Below, piece by piece: positions 1 to 6,825 of a DNA stretch of 21,646 bases (position 1 is the stretch's first letter; each line of letters starts with the position of its first letter). Position numbers and translations under genes: made by a program. The notes beneath the pieces are model-generated. The model saw only the letters and a list, made by a program, of their open reading frames with translations, was not told the origin of the DNA and ran no database searches. The DNA comes from a virus, in IMG/VR virus record IMGVR_UViG_3300006752_000278, positions 1 through 21,646 of that record; one strand, given 5' to 3'.

Positions 1-345
1 AAACAGACTGCGTTAGTGGATACGCTTGTAGCTACGGGATGCAGTATAACACACGCCGCGAAGGCAGCTGGCTACGCTGCAGGAGAGAGTGGGAGAGTGA
101 GTGCCAGCAAGGCTTTGAAGCTACCACATGTGCAGCAGTATATGATGCAACGTGTGGGCGAGGCTATCGGTCTGAATGCTACGGTTGCTGCTGCAAAGGT
201 TCTTGAGTTGTCACAGGCTGCCAAGTCTGAGTACGTCCAGCTGGAAGCGAGCAAGGATATACTGGACAGGGCGGGGTACAAGGCTGCCGACAAGCACATG
301 CATCTACATGCTGGTGAGATATCAGTCTCCATCGATCTTAGCTAG
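1..345 (+). CDS. Terminase small subunit, 5' end cut by window edge
   Basis: Likely DNA-recognition subunit of the packaging motor, which binds phage DNA and hands it to the large terminase at 3237. The frame is open to base 1. The residues before the first possible start (KQTALVDTLVATG) match the usual opening of small terminases (roughly 'KQ..FV..L..TGN'), so the GTG at base 16 is probably internal and the true start lies upstream. Next comes a helix-turn-helix-like stretch (SITHAAKAAGY) and the 'AS.ALK.P.V..YM' segment typical of the family. The C-terminus ends in SVSIDLS. About 115 residues are visible, a plausible near-complete length. The large subunit is 2.9 kb downstream, with six other genes between. 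The family call rests on pattern recognition of a short protein, so it is probable rather than certain. Confidence 0.72.
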   Translation, partial: KQTALVDTLVATGCSITHAAKAAGYAAGESGRVSASKALKLPHVQQYMMQRVGEAIGLNATVAAAKVLELSQAAKSEYVQLEASKDILDRAGYKAADKHMHLHAGEISVSIDLS

Positions 346-445
346 GGACATGCTCTTGACAGGACGGGTGGGGGGAAAAACCTGCGGCCTGTATATGCAA
401 TAGGTCTACAACAAACATTTTTCTTTCTCAGGGTTCGATGTTGCA

Positions 446-475
446 AATGTGCGTTGCGCAAAGTCAGTCGTTAGC
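446..475 (+). promoter_or_regulatory. Candidate promoter/operator, TGTGCGTTGCGCA box before the first virion gene
   Basis: The gap 346-489 carries TGTGCGTTGCGCA at 448-460, about 30 bases before the ATG at 490. The same 13-mer occurs at 8003-8015 ahead of the capsid gene. Its first nine bases recur at 4755-4763, and TGTGCGT recurs at 17891-17897. It contains TTGCGCAA (454-461... as overlapping palindrome from T455) and short TGCG/CGCA arms. Position and recurrence suggest a phage promoter or operator; function is inferred. No convincing Shine-Dalgarno sequence, terminator or sigma-70 pair is seen in the rest of this 144-base gap. Confidence 0.4.
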
Positions 476-489
476 CTGATATTGTCTGC

Positions 490-1497
490 ATGTTAAAAGA
501 TCATCAGTCATTCATGCTAAAGGCTTCGTTCAACTCATTGCTGCCAGAATTTATGGACAGCGATAGTACGCATCTTAACGATCATGTATCGCCTGAGTTC
601 ATTGCTGTAATGCGCAAGGTTGCGGATCATTACTACGGCACCCCTGAGATACACCAGAAGCATTTAGCAAAGGCCACGGGTCAGACTGCAAGAGCATTAC
701 GCGCTGGGCAGATCAGTTACTCTATGGTCAATGATTTATTTAAGCAGTCTTCCTATTACGGCACCCGTAAATATGAGGGCATCCCCACAGATATTAAGCT
801 AACTCTTGGCAACTTTTCTTTAACCAAGGACAAAGAGACTGGTTGGTATAGAGCCAAGGATGGTTCTTACAAGGGTCATGACATCTATGACTTTGCCAAC
901 AACGCAGACTTCTTAAAAGAGTATGCGCCGGAAGTAACTGAGGTGCTTCTTGATATGGGTCTGCCGAAAGAAACCATTCACGCACTATATGATAGTTCGA
1001 TAGGACAAGCTGCTGCTGGTGTTGGTGCAACAGTAATGACTGGGACATTGCACCCTGCCGCTCGTATGTTTGGCGGCATCTTTATGAGCGATGAGAAAAA
1101 TCCAGAAGAAAGTGGCTCACAGTTTGTTACCTTTGACATTCCGGCAGAAGATGCTGTTGCGTTTGAGCGTCCATCTCCTCGCCCTCTTTGGTTTGAGGAT
1201 GAGAACATCGAGCCAGTGTTCCCTAACACGCCAATGGATGAAGAGCGCAAGGGAATGCTTGATACATTCCTATCTAATGTCTCTGATATTTTTATTAGCC
1301 CAGCACAGGCTGAGCCAATGAATGACTCGCCTCCTTCAATGCAAAAAGAACAGATGGTGATGCCAACTCCTGCACCAGAGCGTCCTGAGTCTGGTCAAAC
1401 TGAAATGAGCTTTGGTGAAGCCTTTGCCAACAATCGCGCAGCTGGCAATGATGAATTTACTTGGCGCGGCAACAGATACACAACGGAGATCGCATAA
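490..1497 (+). CDS. Virion-like protein of unknown function with C-terminal FGEAF...FTWRGNRY motif
   Basis: A 335-residue protein whose role I cannot name. The N-terminal half has a region with LGNFSLTKDKETGWYRAKDG followed by GHDIYDFAN, an 'LG.F......D.YDF' pattern I have seen in large phage virion proteins. A small-residue segment around residues 172-190 (GQAAAGVGATVMTGTLHPAA) could be membrane-active or simply flexible. Residues 240-305 are rich in Pro, Glu and Met and look disordered. The C-terminus (F308 onward) is FGEAFANNRAAG plus FTWRGNRYTT, a short module recurrent at the ends of phage structural proteins. The start is uncertain: neither the ATG at 490 nor the one at 514 has a clear ribosome site. 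It ends at a TAATG junction with the next gene, so it belongs to the morphogenesis operon. A virion or assembly role is inferred. Confidence 0.6.
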   Translation: MLKDHQSFMLKASFNSLLPEFMDSDSTHLNDHVSPEFIAVMRKVADHYYGTPEIHQKHLAKATGQTARALRAGQISYSMVNDLFKQSSYYGTRKYEGIPTDIKLTLGNFSLTKDKETGWYRAKDGSYKGHDIYDFANNADFLKEYAPEVTEVLLDMGLPKETIHALYDSSIGQAAAGVGATVMTGTLHPAARMFGGIFMSDEKNPEESGSQFVTFDIPAEDAVAFERPSPRPLWFEDENIEPVFPNTPMDEERKGMLDTFLSNVSDIFISPAQAEPMNDSPPSMQKEQMVMPTPAPERPESGQTEMSFGEAFANNRAAGNDEFTWRGNRYTTEIA

Positions 1498-1637
1498 TGC
1501 CTATGGGTAAAGGAACTTACGGATCACAAAGAGGTCGTCCTGCAAAGAAAGCTGCGGGGGCTAAGATGACTGCTGCGCAGAAGAAACTGCCAGCTGCACT
1601 TCAGAAAAAAATTATGGCTTCAAAGAAGAAAAAGTAA
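1497..1637 (+). CDS. Very basic 46-residue phage protein (MPMGKGTYGS type)
   Basis: A short gene that begins at a TAATG overlap and stops directly before the next ATG at 1638. The product starts MPMGKGTYGSQRGRPAKK, a recognisable opening of tiny proteins in marine phage genomes. By my count it has 12 lysines, 2 arginines and no acidic residue, and ends in a run of lysines (ASKKKK). Such composition suits binding to nucleic acid or to an acidic protein, but no activity is known to me. Tight packing between its neighbours and an uninterrupted, phage-typical sequence support it as a real gene despite its size. Confidence 0.75.
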   Translation: MPMGKGTYGSQRGRPAKKAAGAKMTAAQKKLPAALQKKIMASKKKK

Positions 1638-1937
1638 ATGACTAAGAAAACACCTGCATGGACACGCAAAGAAGGTAAGAACCCATCGGGCGGTTTGAAT
1701 GCGAAAGGTCGCGCTTCTTATAAGGGCGGCACATTGAAAGCCCCTGTCAAGTCTGGTGATAACCCCCGCCGAGCCAGTTTCCTTGCGCGTATGGGAAACA
1801 TGAAAGGCCCAGAGCGGGATGAGAAGGGGCGTCCCACGCGGTTACTCCTCTCCCTGCGTGCGTGGGGCGCTTCTTCGAAATCTGATGCTAAGTCTAAAGC
1901 TGCTGCAATTTCTAAGCGTAACAAGGCGAAAGCGTAA
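1638..1937 (+). CDS. Basic conserved phage protein (TPAWTRKEGKNP...GDNPRRASFLARMGNM type)
   Basis: A 99-residue basic protein of unknown function. It starts on the base after the previous stop and ends at a TAATG junction. Recognisable blocks are AWTRKEGKNPSGGLNAKGRA (residues 7-26), GDNPRRASFLARMGNM in the middle, and a C-terminal RLLLSLRAWGASS followed by a Lys/Ala-rich helix with SDAKSKAAAISKRN. I recall this block order from a conserved family of unknown function in phages and some bacteria, possibly the one filed as DUF6321; the number is from memory. By my count it has 26 Lys+Arg against 6 Asp+Glu. Its place between terminase subunits, with other basic small proteins, suggests a packaging or virion role, which is only inference. 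Confidence 0.78.
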   Translation: MTKKTPAWTRKEGKNPSGGLNAKGRASYKGGTLKAPVKSGDNPRRASFLARMGNMKGPERDEKGRPTRLLLSLRAWGASSKSDAKSKAAAISKRNKAKA

Positions 1938-2641
1938 TGGCTGGCTTTGACGGACTTGGGGGAAGTAGAAGCCAAGGTGGGTTTGGCGGGCGCGGGCGTG
2001 ACTATGATGGCCCATCGAAGCAAACAAAGAAGCAAACAAAGACGATTGCCAATGAAAAGAAAAACGCAATGGCAAAGACTACTAGCACAGCTAGTAAGTC
2101 TTCACTTAGTCCGGGGCAAGCTACAGCAATGTTTGGTCAAAAGCTTGGCGCACAGATATCTGGCATTAAAGGCATTACTGCTGAAGCTGGATCGAACCTT
2201 GCACAGCGTATGAACATTGGTCAGCTTAAGATGCAGGTAGACTCGTCGATTGATAGTGATATTGGCAAGATGCTTGCCTACGGCCCACTCGCTGCTGCGC
2301 TAGATACACTTGGCAAATTTTCTGTAAAGAATGTTTTGAATGAGATCATCGCTGGCACTGGCAAGATGGTCTACAATGACAACGGGCAAATCACTGGCGT
2401 TGCCAAAGACGGTAGAATGATTGCTGGATACGGTTTGGAACGACCGGGGCCGCAAGGTGATGGCCCCAGTAAAGGCACTTTCACCAGCGCTAAGAGTACA
2501 GAGGTTGGTAAAGAATCTAATGTCAACACATCTGTAGACTCTGGCTCTAAAGCTTCGTTAATCCCTGTAAGTAAAGTAGGTGGCACACCAGATTCATCTG
2601 GGTCTGGACGACGCTCAATGTTTGGAAGGAAGGTGCGCTAA
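1937..2641 (+). CDS. Hypothetical phage protein with Gly-rich N-terminus
   Basis: A 234-residue protein I do not recognise. The first 25 residues are Gly/Arg/Ser-rich (GGSRSQGGFGGRGRDYDG). A Lys/Gln/Thr stretch encoded by a perfect 12-base tandem repeat (2018-2029 and 2030-2041) follows. The central part, about residues 55-165, looks folded, with an Ala/Leu-rich helix (GKMLAYGPLAAALDTLGKF) and VKNVLNEIIAGTGKMVY. The C-terminal third is Ser/Gly-rich and ends RRSMFGRKVR. TAATG junctions at both ends tie it to its neighbours. The low-complexity ends around a small core fit a minor structural or accessory virion protein, but nothing in the sequence proves that. Confidence 0.72.
   Translation: MAGFDGLGGSRSQGGFGGRGRDYDGPSKQTKKQTKTIANEKKNAMAKTTSTASKSSLSPGQATAMFGQKLGAQISGIKGITAEAGSNLAQRMNIGQLKMQVDSSIDSDIGKMLAYGPLAAALDTLGKFSVKNVLNEIIAGTGKMVYNDNGQITGVAKDGRMIAGYGLERPGPQGDGPSKGTFTSAKSTEVGKESNVNTSVDSGSKASLIPVSKVGGTPDSSGSGRRSMFGRKVR
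2018..2041 (+). repeat. Perfect 12-bp tandem duplication inside a coding region
   Basis: AAGCAAACAAAG occurs twice back to back. The unit is four codons long, so gain or loss of a copy would keep the frame of the gene at 1937. Confidence 0.9.
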
Positions 2642-2811
2642 TGTCCAAGGTCAACGAAGCTGGCAATTACACAAAACCGTCAATGCGAAAGAGCTTGTTC
2701 AATCGGATTAAAGCTGGCGGCAAAGGCGGTCGCCCCGGTCAATGGAGTGCGCGTAAGGCGCAGATGTTAGCCAAAGCTTATAAAGCAAAGGGCGGTGGAT
2801 ACACATCATGA
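2641..2811 (+). CDS. Basic 56-residue conserved phage protein (KGGRPGQWSARKAQ motif)
   Basis: A small gene starting at a TAATG junction and overlapping the next by ATGA. The product reads VNEAGNYTKPSMRK, then LFNRIKAGGKGG, RPGQWSARKAQMLAKAYKAK and GGGY. This block is widely conserved in phages (cyanophages, marine podophages) and some bacterial proteins, usually as a stand-alone small protein. By my count 13 residues are Lys or Arg and one is acidic. The function is not known to me; the motif GKGG-PGQWSARKAQ is distinctive enough that the family assignment is firm even though the role is open. Confidence 0.8.
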   Translation: MSKVNEAGNYTKPSMRKSLFNRIKAGGKGGRPGQWSARKAQMLAKAYKAKGGGYTS

Positions 2812-3053
2812 AGAAGCCGCAGAAGTCATTAGTAAGCTGGACGAAGCAGAAGTGGCGCACCAAGTCAGGCAAACCATCTACGCAAGGTTCGAAAGCAACA
2901 GGGGAGAGATACTTGCCAGCTAAAGCGATTAAAAATATGTCGGCATCTCAGTACGCCGCATCAACGGCAAAGAAGCGTAAAGATACTGCGGCTGGCAAAC
3001 AGCATTCAAAGCAGCCAAAGTCAGCAGCAAAGACTGCAAAGAAATACAGATGA
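2808..3053 (+). CDS. Basic conserved phage protein (WRTKSGKPS...ERYLPAKAIK type)
   Basis: An 81-residue, strongly basic protein (by my count 23 Lys+Arg and 2 acidic). It has KSLVSWTKQKWRTKSGKPS at residues 6-24, GERYLPAKAIKNMSASQYA in the middle and a tail of AGKQHSKQPKSAAKTAKKYR. The same series of blocks is familiar from small conserved proteins of cyanophages and other marine phages and from a few bacteria; no biochemical role is known to me. It overlaps both neighbours by four bases (ATGA), so it is translated as part of the run from 1497 to the terminase. Binding to DNA or RNA is plausible from charge alone. Confidence 0.8.
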   Translation: MKKPQKSLVSWTKQKWRTKSGKPSTQGSKATGERYLPAKAIKNMSASQYAASTAKKRKDTAAGKQHSKQPKSAAKTAKKYR

Positions 3054-3247
3054 GTGCTTTCTTACATATGCTCAAACCAGAAGAGCGTGAGATACTGCGC
3101 ACTGTAGTTAAGCGTGTTCATTTCTCTCATTATCCCAAAGATCACTGCACCGATTATGAAGCAGACAAGCTTATATCATCTATCGGCCCTGACGTAGTTG
3201 AAACGATGATCAAGATCGGCAAGGACTACAAGGTAAATGAAATTTAA
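3050..3247 (+). CDS. Small phage protein preceding the large terminase
   Basis: A 65-residue protein with a helical N-terminus (MLKPEEREILRTVVKRVHF), then SHYPKDHCTDYEADKLISSI and a final helix with ETMIKIGKDYK. I associate this pattern (LKPEER...YPKD..TD.EADKLI) with small proteins placed directly before terminase genes in marine podophages. Unlike the four before it, it is not strongly basic. It overlaps the basic protein gene by ATGA and the terminase gene by 11 bases, so the two are likely co-translated. An accessory role in packaging is inferred from position only. Confidence 0.72.
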   Translation: MSAFLHMLKPEEREILRTVVKRVHFSHYPKDHCTDYEADKLISSIGPDVVETMIKIGKDYKVNEI

Positions 3248-4751
3248 ATACAAGCCTGATGGCGAAGTCCTCAAAGCTTTCATGAAGGATGATACATTCT
3301 TTCGTGGCATTCGCGGCCCTGTTGGTTCCGGCAAATCTGTTGGTTGTTGCGTTGAAGTGTTCAGACGCGCACTACAGCAAAAGCCAAATGAAGAGGGTAA
3401 GCGTAAAAGCAGATGGGCAATCATCCGTAATACAAACCCGCAGCTTCGCACTACCACTATCAAGACTTGGCTTGACTGGTTTCCCGAACAAGAGTGGGGC
3501 AAATTCCAATGGTCTGTGCCATATACCCACTGGATTAAGAAAGGCGATCTTGAGTTAGAAGTCATCTTTCTCGCTCTTGATAGGCCGGAAGATGTTAAGA
3601 AGCTGTTGTCATTAGAGCTAACTGGCATCTGGATTAACGAAGCAAGGGAAATCCCAAAGTCAATCATTGATGCTTGCACAATGCGTGTTGGCAGATACCC
3701 GTCTATGCGTGAGGGTGGGCCTTCATGGACTGGTGTGATTGCAGATACAAACGCGCCAGAAGAAGATCACTGGTGGCCTATCATGTCTGGTGAAGTTCCG
3801 ATACCTGATCACATTAGTAAAGAAGAAGCCAAGATGATGGTAAAGCCAGACAACTGGCGTTTCTTTACCCAACCTGCTGGCATGGTTGAGTCAAAAGATA
3901 ACGAGGGCAATGTAAAAGAATACAAGCCAAGTAAAGATGCTGAGAACCAGAAGCATATGCTGGCAAGCTATTATACCAACCTTGTGCAAGGTAAGGGAAA
4001 AAGCTGGATTGATGTTTATGTAATGAACAGGCTGGGGGCGATACAAGATGGCAAACCTGTTTATAATATGTTCGCGGCAGATCAGCATGTTGCGAATGAA
4101 GAGATTCCTGTGGCTGATGGTATGCCTGTGTTTGTTGGTTTGGATTTTGGCTTAACGCCAGCTGCAGTGTTTGGTCAGAAGGTCAGAGGCCGCTGGCTTA
4201 TCTTGCAAGAGATTGTAGCGTTTGACATGGGCATTGTTCGCTTTGCTGAACTGTTGCGCCAAGAGGTTGCTGTGCGGTATGGCAACTGCGAGATCAATAT
4301 CTTTGGTGATCCAGCTGGTGATTTCCGTGCGCAAACAGATGAGTCAACTCCGTTTCAAGTGCTGCGCGGTGCTGGTCTAAGAGCTAGACCAGCCCCAAGC
4401 AATGACGTTTCGTTGCGTTTAGAATCTGTAAGTGCATCGCTAACTCGTATGGTTGATGGCTTGTCTGGCTTCTTAATTGATCCGCGCTGCAAGGAATTGG
4501 TTAAGGGATTTGAGGGTGGGTATCAATATCGCCGCATACAAGTATCTGGTGAGCGATATGATGATAGGCCAGAGAAGAACCGCTTCTCTCATATCCACGA
4601 TGCGTTGCAGTATTTAATGCTTGGCGCTGGTGAAGGGCGCGGTGTTCTCGGAAACAATCAACCCCAGCGCATTGTACAAGCGCGGCGTGACTTCGATGTA
4701 TTCAACAGACAACCAAAGCAACGCAGACAGGGGCTTTGGTCACGCATGTAA
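3237..4751 (+). CDS. terL: Terminase large subunit (packaging ATPase/nuclease)
   Basis: Motor of DNA packaging: it docks on the portal, hydrolyses ATP to drive DNA into the prohead and cuts concatemers. The ATPase half has Walker A GPVGSGKS at residues 27-34 and a Walker B-like LTGIWINEAREIP with the likely catalytic Glu at 135. The RNase H-like nuclease half shows three metal-ligand acids in the expected order: D303 in VGLDFG, D358 in IFGDPAGD, and D455 in the FSHIHDALQYL block that usually closes the domain. At 504 residues it is somewhat shorter than T7 gp19 but complete. AAGGA at 3221-3225 and AGGT at 3231-3234 precede the ATG. The gene starts inside its upstream neighbour, and the small subunit lies at the left edge of the window. 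Confidence 0.96.
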   Translation: MKFKYKPDGEVLKAFMKDDTFFRGIRGPVGSGKSVGCCVEVFRRALQQKPNEEGKRKSRWAIIRNTNPQLRTTTIKTWLDWFPEQEWGKFQWSVPYTHWIKKGDLELEVIFLALDRPEDVKKLLSLELTGIWINEAREIPKSIIDACTMRVGRYPSMREGGPSWTGVIADTNAPEEDHWWPIMSGEVPIPDHISKEEAKMMVKPDNWRFFTQPAGMVESKDNEGNVKEYKPSKDAENQKHMLASYYTNLVQGKGKSWIDVYVMNRLGAIQDGKPVYNMFAADQHVANEEIPVADGMPVFVGLDFGLTPAAVFGQKVRGRWLILQEIVAFDMGIVRFAELLRQEVAVRYGNCEINIFGDPAGDFRAQTDESTPFQVLRGAGLRARPAPSNDVSLRLESVSASLTRMVDGLSGFLIDPRCKELVKGFEGGYQYRRIQVSGERYDDRPEKNRFSHIHDALQYLMLGAGEGRGVLGNNQPQRIVQARRDFDVFNRQPKQRRQGLWSRM

Positions 4752-4752
4752 T

Positions 4753-4782
4753 TTTGTGCGTTGTAATGCATTAATGCAGGGG
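4753..4782 (+). promoter_or_regulatory. Candidate late promoter/operator with TGCATTAATGCA palindrome
   Basis: The 65-base gap between the terminase and portal groups holds TGTGCGT at 4755-4761, a 3-base spacer and AATGCATTAATGCA at 4765-4778, followed by GGGG. TGCATTAATGCA is a perfect 12-base palindrome. The same pair of boxes, with a 5-base spacer, precedes the tail fibre gene at 17891-17916. Recurrence in noncoding DNA ahead of two gene groups argues for a promoter of the phage polymerase or an operator. Which one is not decidable here. A ribosome site GAGGT (4808-4812) follows. Confidence 0.5.
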
Positions 4783-4816
4783 TTACATCTAGGATTGCAT
4801 ATTATTTGAGGTAGCC

Positions 4817-5032
4817 ATGTGCATTTTTAAAAGTCCAAGAGCGCCAGCACCAGACCCAGCTGTGGAGGCTGAGCGTCAAGAACGTAAGGAAGCTGAGACA
4901 GCTACAACTAAAGCCAACAAGCAAGCAAACTTACAAAAAGCTGTAACAAATAAGAAGAAGGGTGGCAGTGCTACACATTCTTTGTTGTCAGGCTCTGGCG
5001 GCGGTATCGGCTTCTATAACGAGTATCTGTAA
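4817..5032 (+). CDS. Small phage protein upstream of the portal (MCIFKSP...GGGIGFYNEY type)
   Basis: A 71-residue protein with three parts: MCIFKSPRAPAPDP at the start, a charged helix rich in Glu, Lys and Ala (residues 15-48), and a Gly/Ser C-terminus SLLSGSGGGIGFYNEYL. Small proteins with this layout sit directly ahead of the portal gene in many podophages; I know of no assigned function. Cys2 is unlikely to mark a lipoprotein since no signal peptide precedes it. GAGGT at 4808-4812 supports the start. It is the first gene after the candidate promoter at 4753 and joins the portal gene through TAATG. Confidence 0.75.
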   Translation: MCIFKSPRAPAPDPAVEAERQERKEAETATTKANKQANLQKAVTNKKKGGSATHSLLSGSGGGIGFYNEYL

Positions 5033-6567
5033 TGCATGATGGAATTGCGAAGGATTATCTACGGCGTTATGACAAAGCTCTGGCTCATCGTCTTAACTTT
5101 GAAGCGTTGTTTGATGAGTGCTACGAGTACGCTCTTCCGCAACGAGAAGGTTTTACAAAGCTTACAGCAGGTCAGCGAAGAGATGATCGCATCTTTGACG
5201 AGACTGCTGTTGTCGGTACTCAAGAGTTTGCATCACGCTTGCAATCGGGTTTGGTTCCGAACTTTGCGCGATGGGCAGACTTGGTTGCTGGTAGCGAGGT
5301 GCCGAGTGATCAGACTGAGGCTATTGATAATCAGCTTGAAGAGGTTACTGAATACGTCTTTCAGGTATTGCAGAACAGCAATTTTGGACAAGAAGCCCAC
5401 GAAGCATTCCTTGATCTTGCTGTGGGAACAGGCTGTTTGCTGGTTGAAGAAGGTGATGCGCTTAACCCGATAAGGTTTAATGCCATCCCGCTACCGCAAC
5501 TGGTTCTTGAAAACGGCGCAGATGATCGCATTGATCATGTGTATCGTGAGCGTGAGTTGCGCAACAAAGACATATTGATTGCTTACCCTAACGCTATTCT
5601 TTCCAAAATGATGATGGAAAAAATTGCAAAGGCTCCCGACACCAAGACCAAGATTATCGAAGTAGTTTGCAGACTCTACGACAAGCCTAACCAAGAGCGT
5701 AATGCTTTCTATGTCATCTGCAAAGAAACCCAAGAATTAATTCATCAGGATATATTTGAAGGTGCTGGCTCAAATCCTTTTGTGTGTTTCAGATGGTCAA
5801 AGGCAGCGGGTGAAGTCTACGGGCGCGGCCCACTTGTCAACGCGCTTAGTGCGATTAAAACAACTAACCTCACGATTGAGTTGGTTCTTGAGAATGCGCA
5901 GATGGCTATCTCTGGCATATACCAGATGGACGATGACGGAGTAATAAACACAGACTCTATTAATCTGGTTCCCGGAACCATCATTCCAAAAGCTCCTAAC
6001 TCTCAGGGCTTGCAGCCAATCCGTGCTGCTGGTTCGTTTGATGTTGCAAATCTTATTCTTGGTGACATGCGCAACAATATTAAACGTGCATTGTATAATG
6101 ATATGTTAGGCGACCCCAACAAAACACCAGCAACAGCAACCGAAGTTGCAGAGCGCATGGCTGATCTATCTCGCCGTATCGGTTCTGCCTTTGGCAGATT
6201 GCAAGCTGAGTTTGTTCAGCCAGTGTTGCAGCGCGTTGTTTTTATTTTGAAGAAGCAGGGGCGCATCGATGTCCCAACATTAAATGGCAGAGACGTAAAG
6301 GTTCGCTCAGTATCTCCATTGGCACAGGCGCAAGCTAATCAAGATATTGCATCAGTAGATCGTTTCTTAGAAATGGTTGGTGGTCGATTTGGGCCACAGA
6401 TGGTGAACCTGCTTGTCTCATCAGAAGAAGCATCAGCTTACTTGGCGAAGAAGTTTGGTGTGCCGGATAATCTAATCCGTGACTCGCATGAGCGTCAGGC
6501 TCTTGCGCAAGCTATGCAGCAGATGTCTGCACAGCAGCAAGGCATGGAACCGCCAACGCAGGGGTAA
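5032..6567 (+). CDS. Portal (head-to-tail connector) protein, T7 gp8-like
   Basis: Forms the dodecameric ring at one head vertex through which DNA enters and leaves; nucleates prohead assembly and binds the terminase and tail tube. At 511 residues it is close to T7 gp8 (536). Family signatures include the N-terminal helices with LFDECYEYALPQREGF (about residues 26-41), DDRIFDETAVVGTQEFASRL, FARWADLVAG, and the stem-region block YNDMLGDPNKTPATATEVAE (around residue 360), whose ATATEV part is very typical of these connectors. It starts at TAATG with no good ribosome site of its own, so translation probably depends on reinitiation from the small gene upstream. Confidence 0.94.
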   Translation: MHDGIAKDYLRRYDKALAHRLNFEALFDECYEYALPQREGFTKLTAGQRRDDRIFDETAVVGTQEFASRLQSGLVPNFARWADLVAGSEVPSDQTEAIDNQLEEVTEYVFQVLQNSNFGQEAHEAFLDLAVGTGCLLVEEGDALNPIRFNAIPLPQLVLENGADDRIDHVYRERELRNKDILIAYPNAILSKMMMEKIAKAPDTKTKIIEVVCRLYDKPNQERNAFYVICKETQELIHQDIFEGAGSNPFVCFRWSKAAGEVYGRGPLVNALSAIKTTNLTIELVLENAQMAISGIYQMDDDGVINTDSINLVPGTIIPKAPNSQGLQPIRAAGSFDVANLILGDMRNNIKRALYNDMLGDPNKTPATATEVAERMADLSRRIGSAFGRLQAEFVQPVLQRVVFILKKQGRIDVPTLNGRDVKVRSVSPLAQAQANQDIASVDRFLEMVGGRFGPQMVNLLVSSEEASAYLAKKFGVPDNLIRDSHERQALAQAMQQMSAQQQGMEPPTQG

Positions 6568-6570
6568 TCT

Positions 6571-6825
6571 ATGAACAAACTCAGATTGGATGGGTTTGCT
6601 AGAGGTGATGAGGAAGACAAACGTGTGTCGCTAGATATAGCGGCATTGTTTGCGTCACCTACTGGCGGCTCCGTTCTAAAGTATTTGCGCTCGATAACCA
6701 TTGAAGCAGTCAATGGCCCGAACGTAACGGACGCTGAACTTCGTCATATGGAAGGGCAGCGGTATCTTGTGGGGCTGTTAGAGCGCCGCATCAAACATGG
6801 ACAGAAGGTAAAACAAGATGAGTGA
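6571..6825 (+). CDS. Bbp19-like small phage protein
   Basis: An 84-residue protein with the pattern 'ALFASPTGGSVLKYLR' followed by 'EGQRYLVGLLERRI'. This resembles the Bbp19-like family found between portal and scaffold or capsid genes in BPP-1-type podophages. No activity is known to me; position suggests a head-assembly accessory role. AGGGG at 6560-6564, inside the end of the portal gene, is a good ribosome site for the ATG at 6571. Its last eight bases overlap the scaffold gene, so the two are probably translated together. Confidence 0.7.
   Translation: MNKLRLDGFARGDEEDKRVSLDIAALFASPTGGSVLKYLRSITIEAVNGPNVTDAELRHMEGQRYLVGLLERRIKHGQKVKQDE

Noticed and set aside
356-400. TTGACA at 356-361 as a -35 box with TATATG near 392 as -10
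   Set aside because: The spacing of about 30 bases is far from the usual 16-18, and a G-run lies between; no sigma-70 promoter can be supported.
176-403. A 75-codon plus-strand frame over the end of the small terminase gene
   Set aside because: Mostly overlaps the small terminase in another frame, with no recognisable features and no ribosome site.
4753-4800. Terminator hairpin after the large terminase
   Set aside because: The symmetry is a loop-free AT-rich palindrome that recurs elsewhere with a TGTGCGT box; no stable stem with a U-tract is seen.
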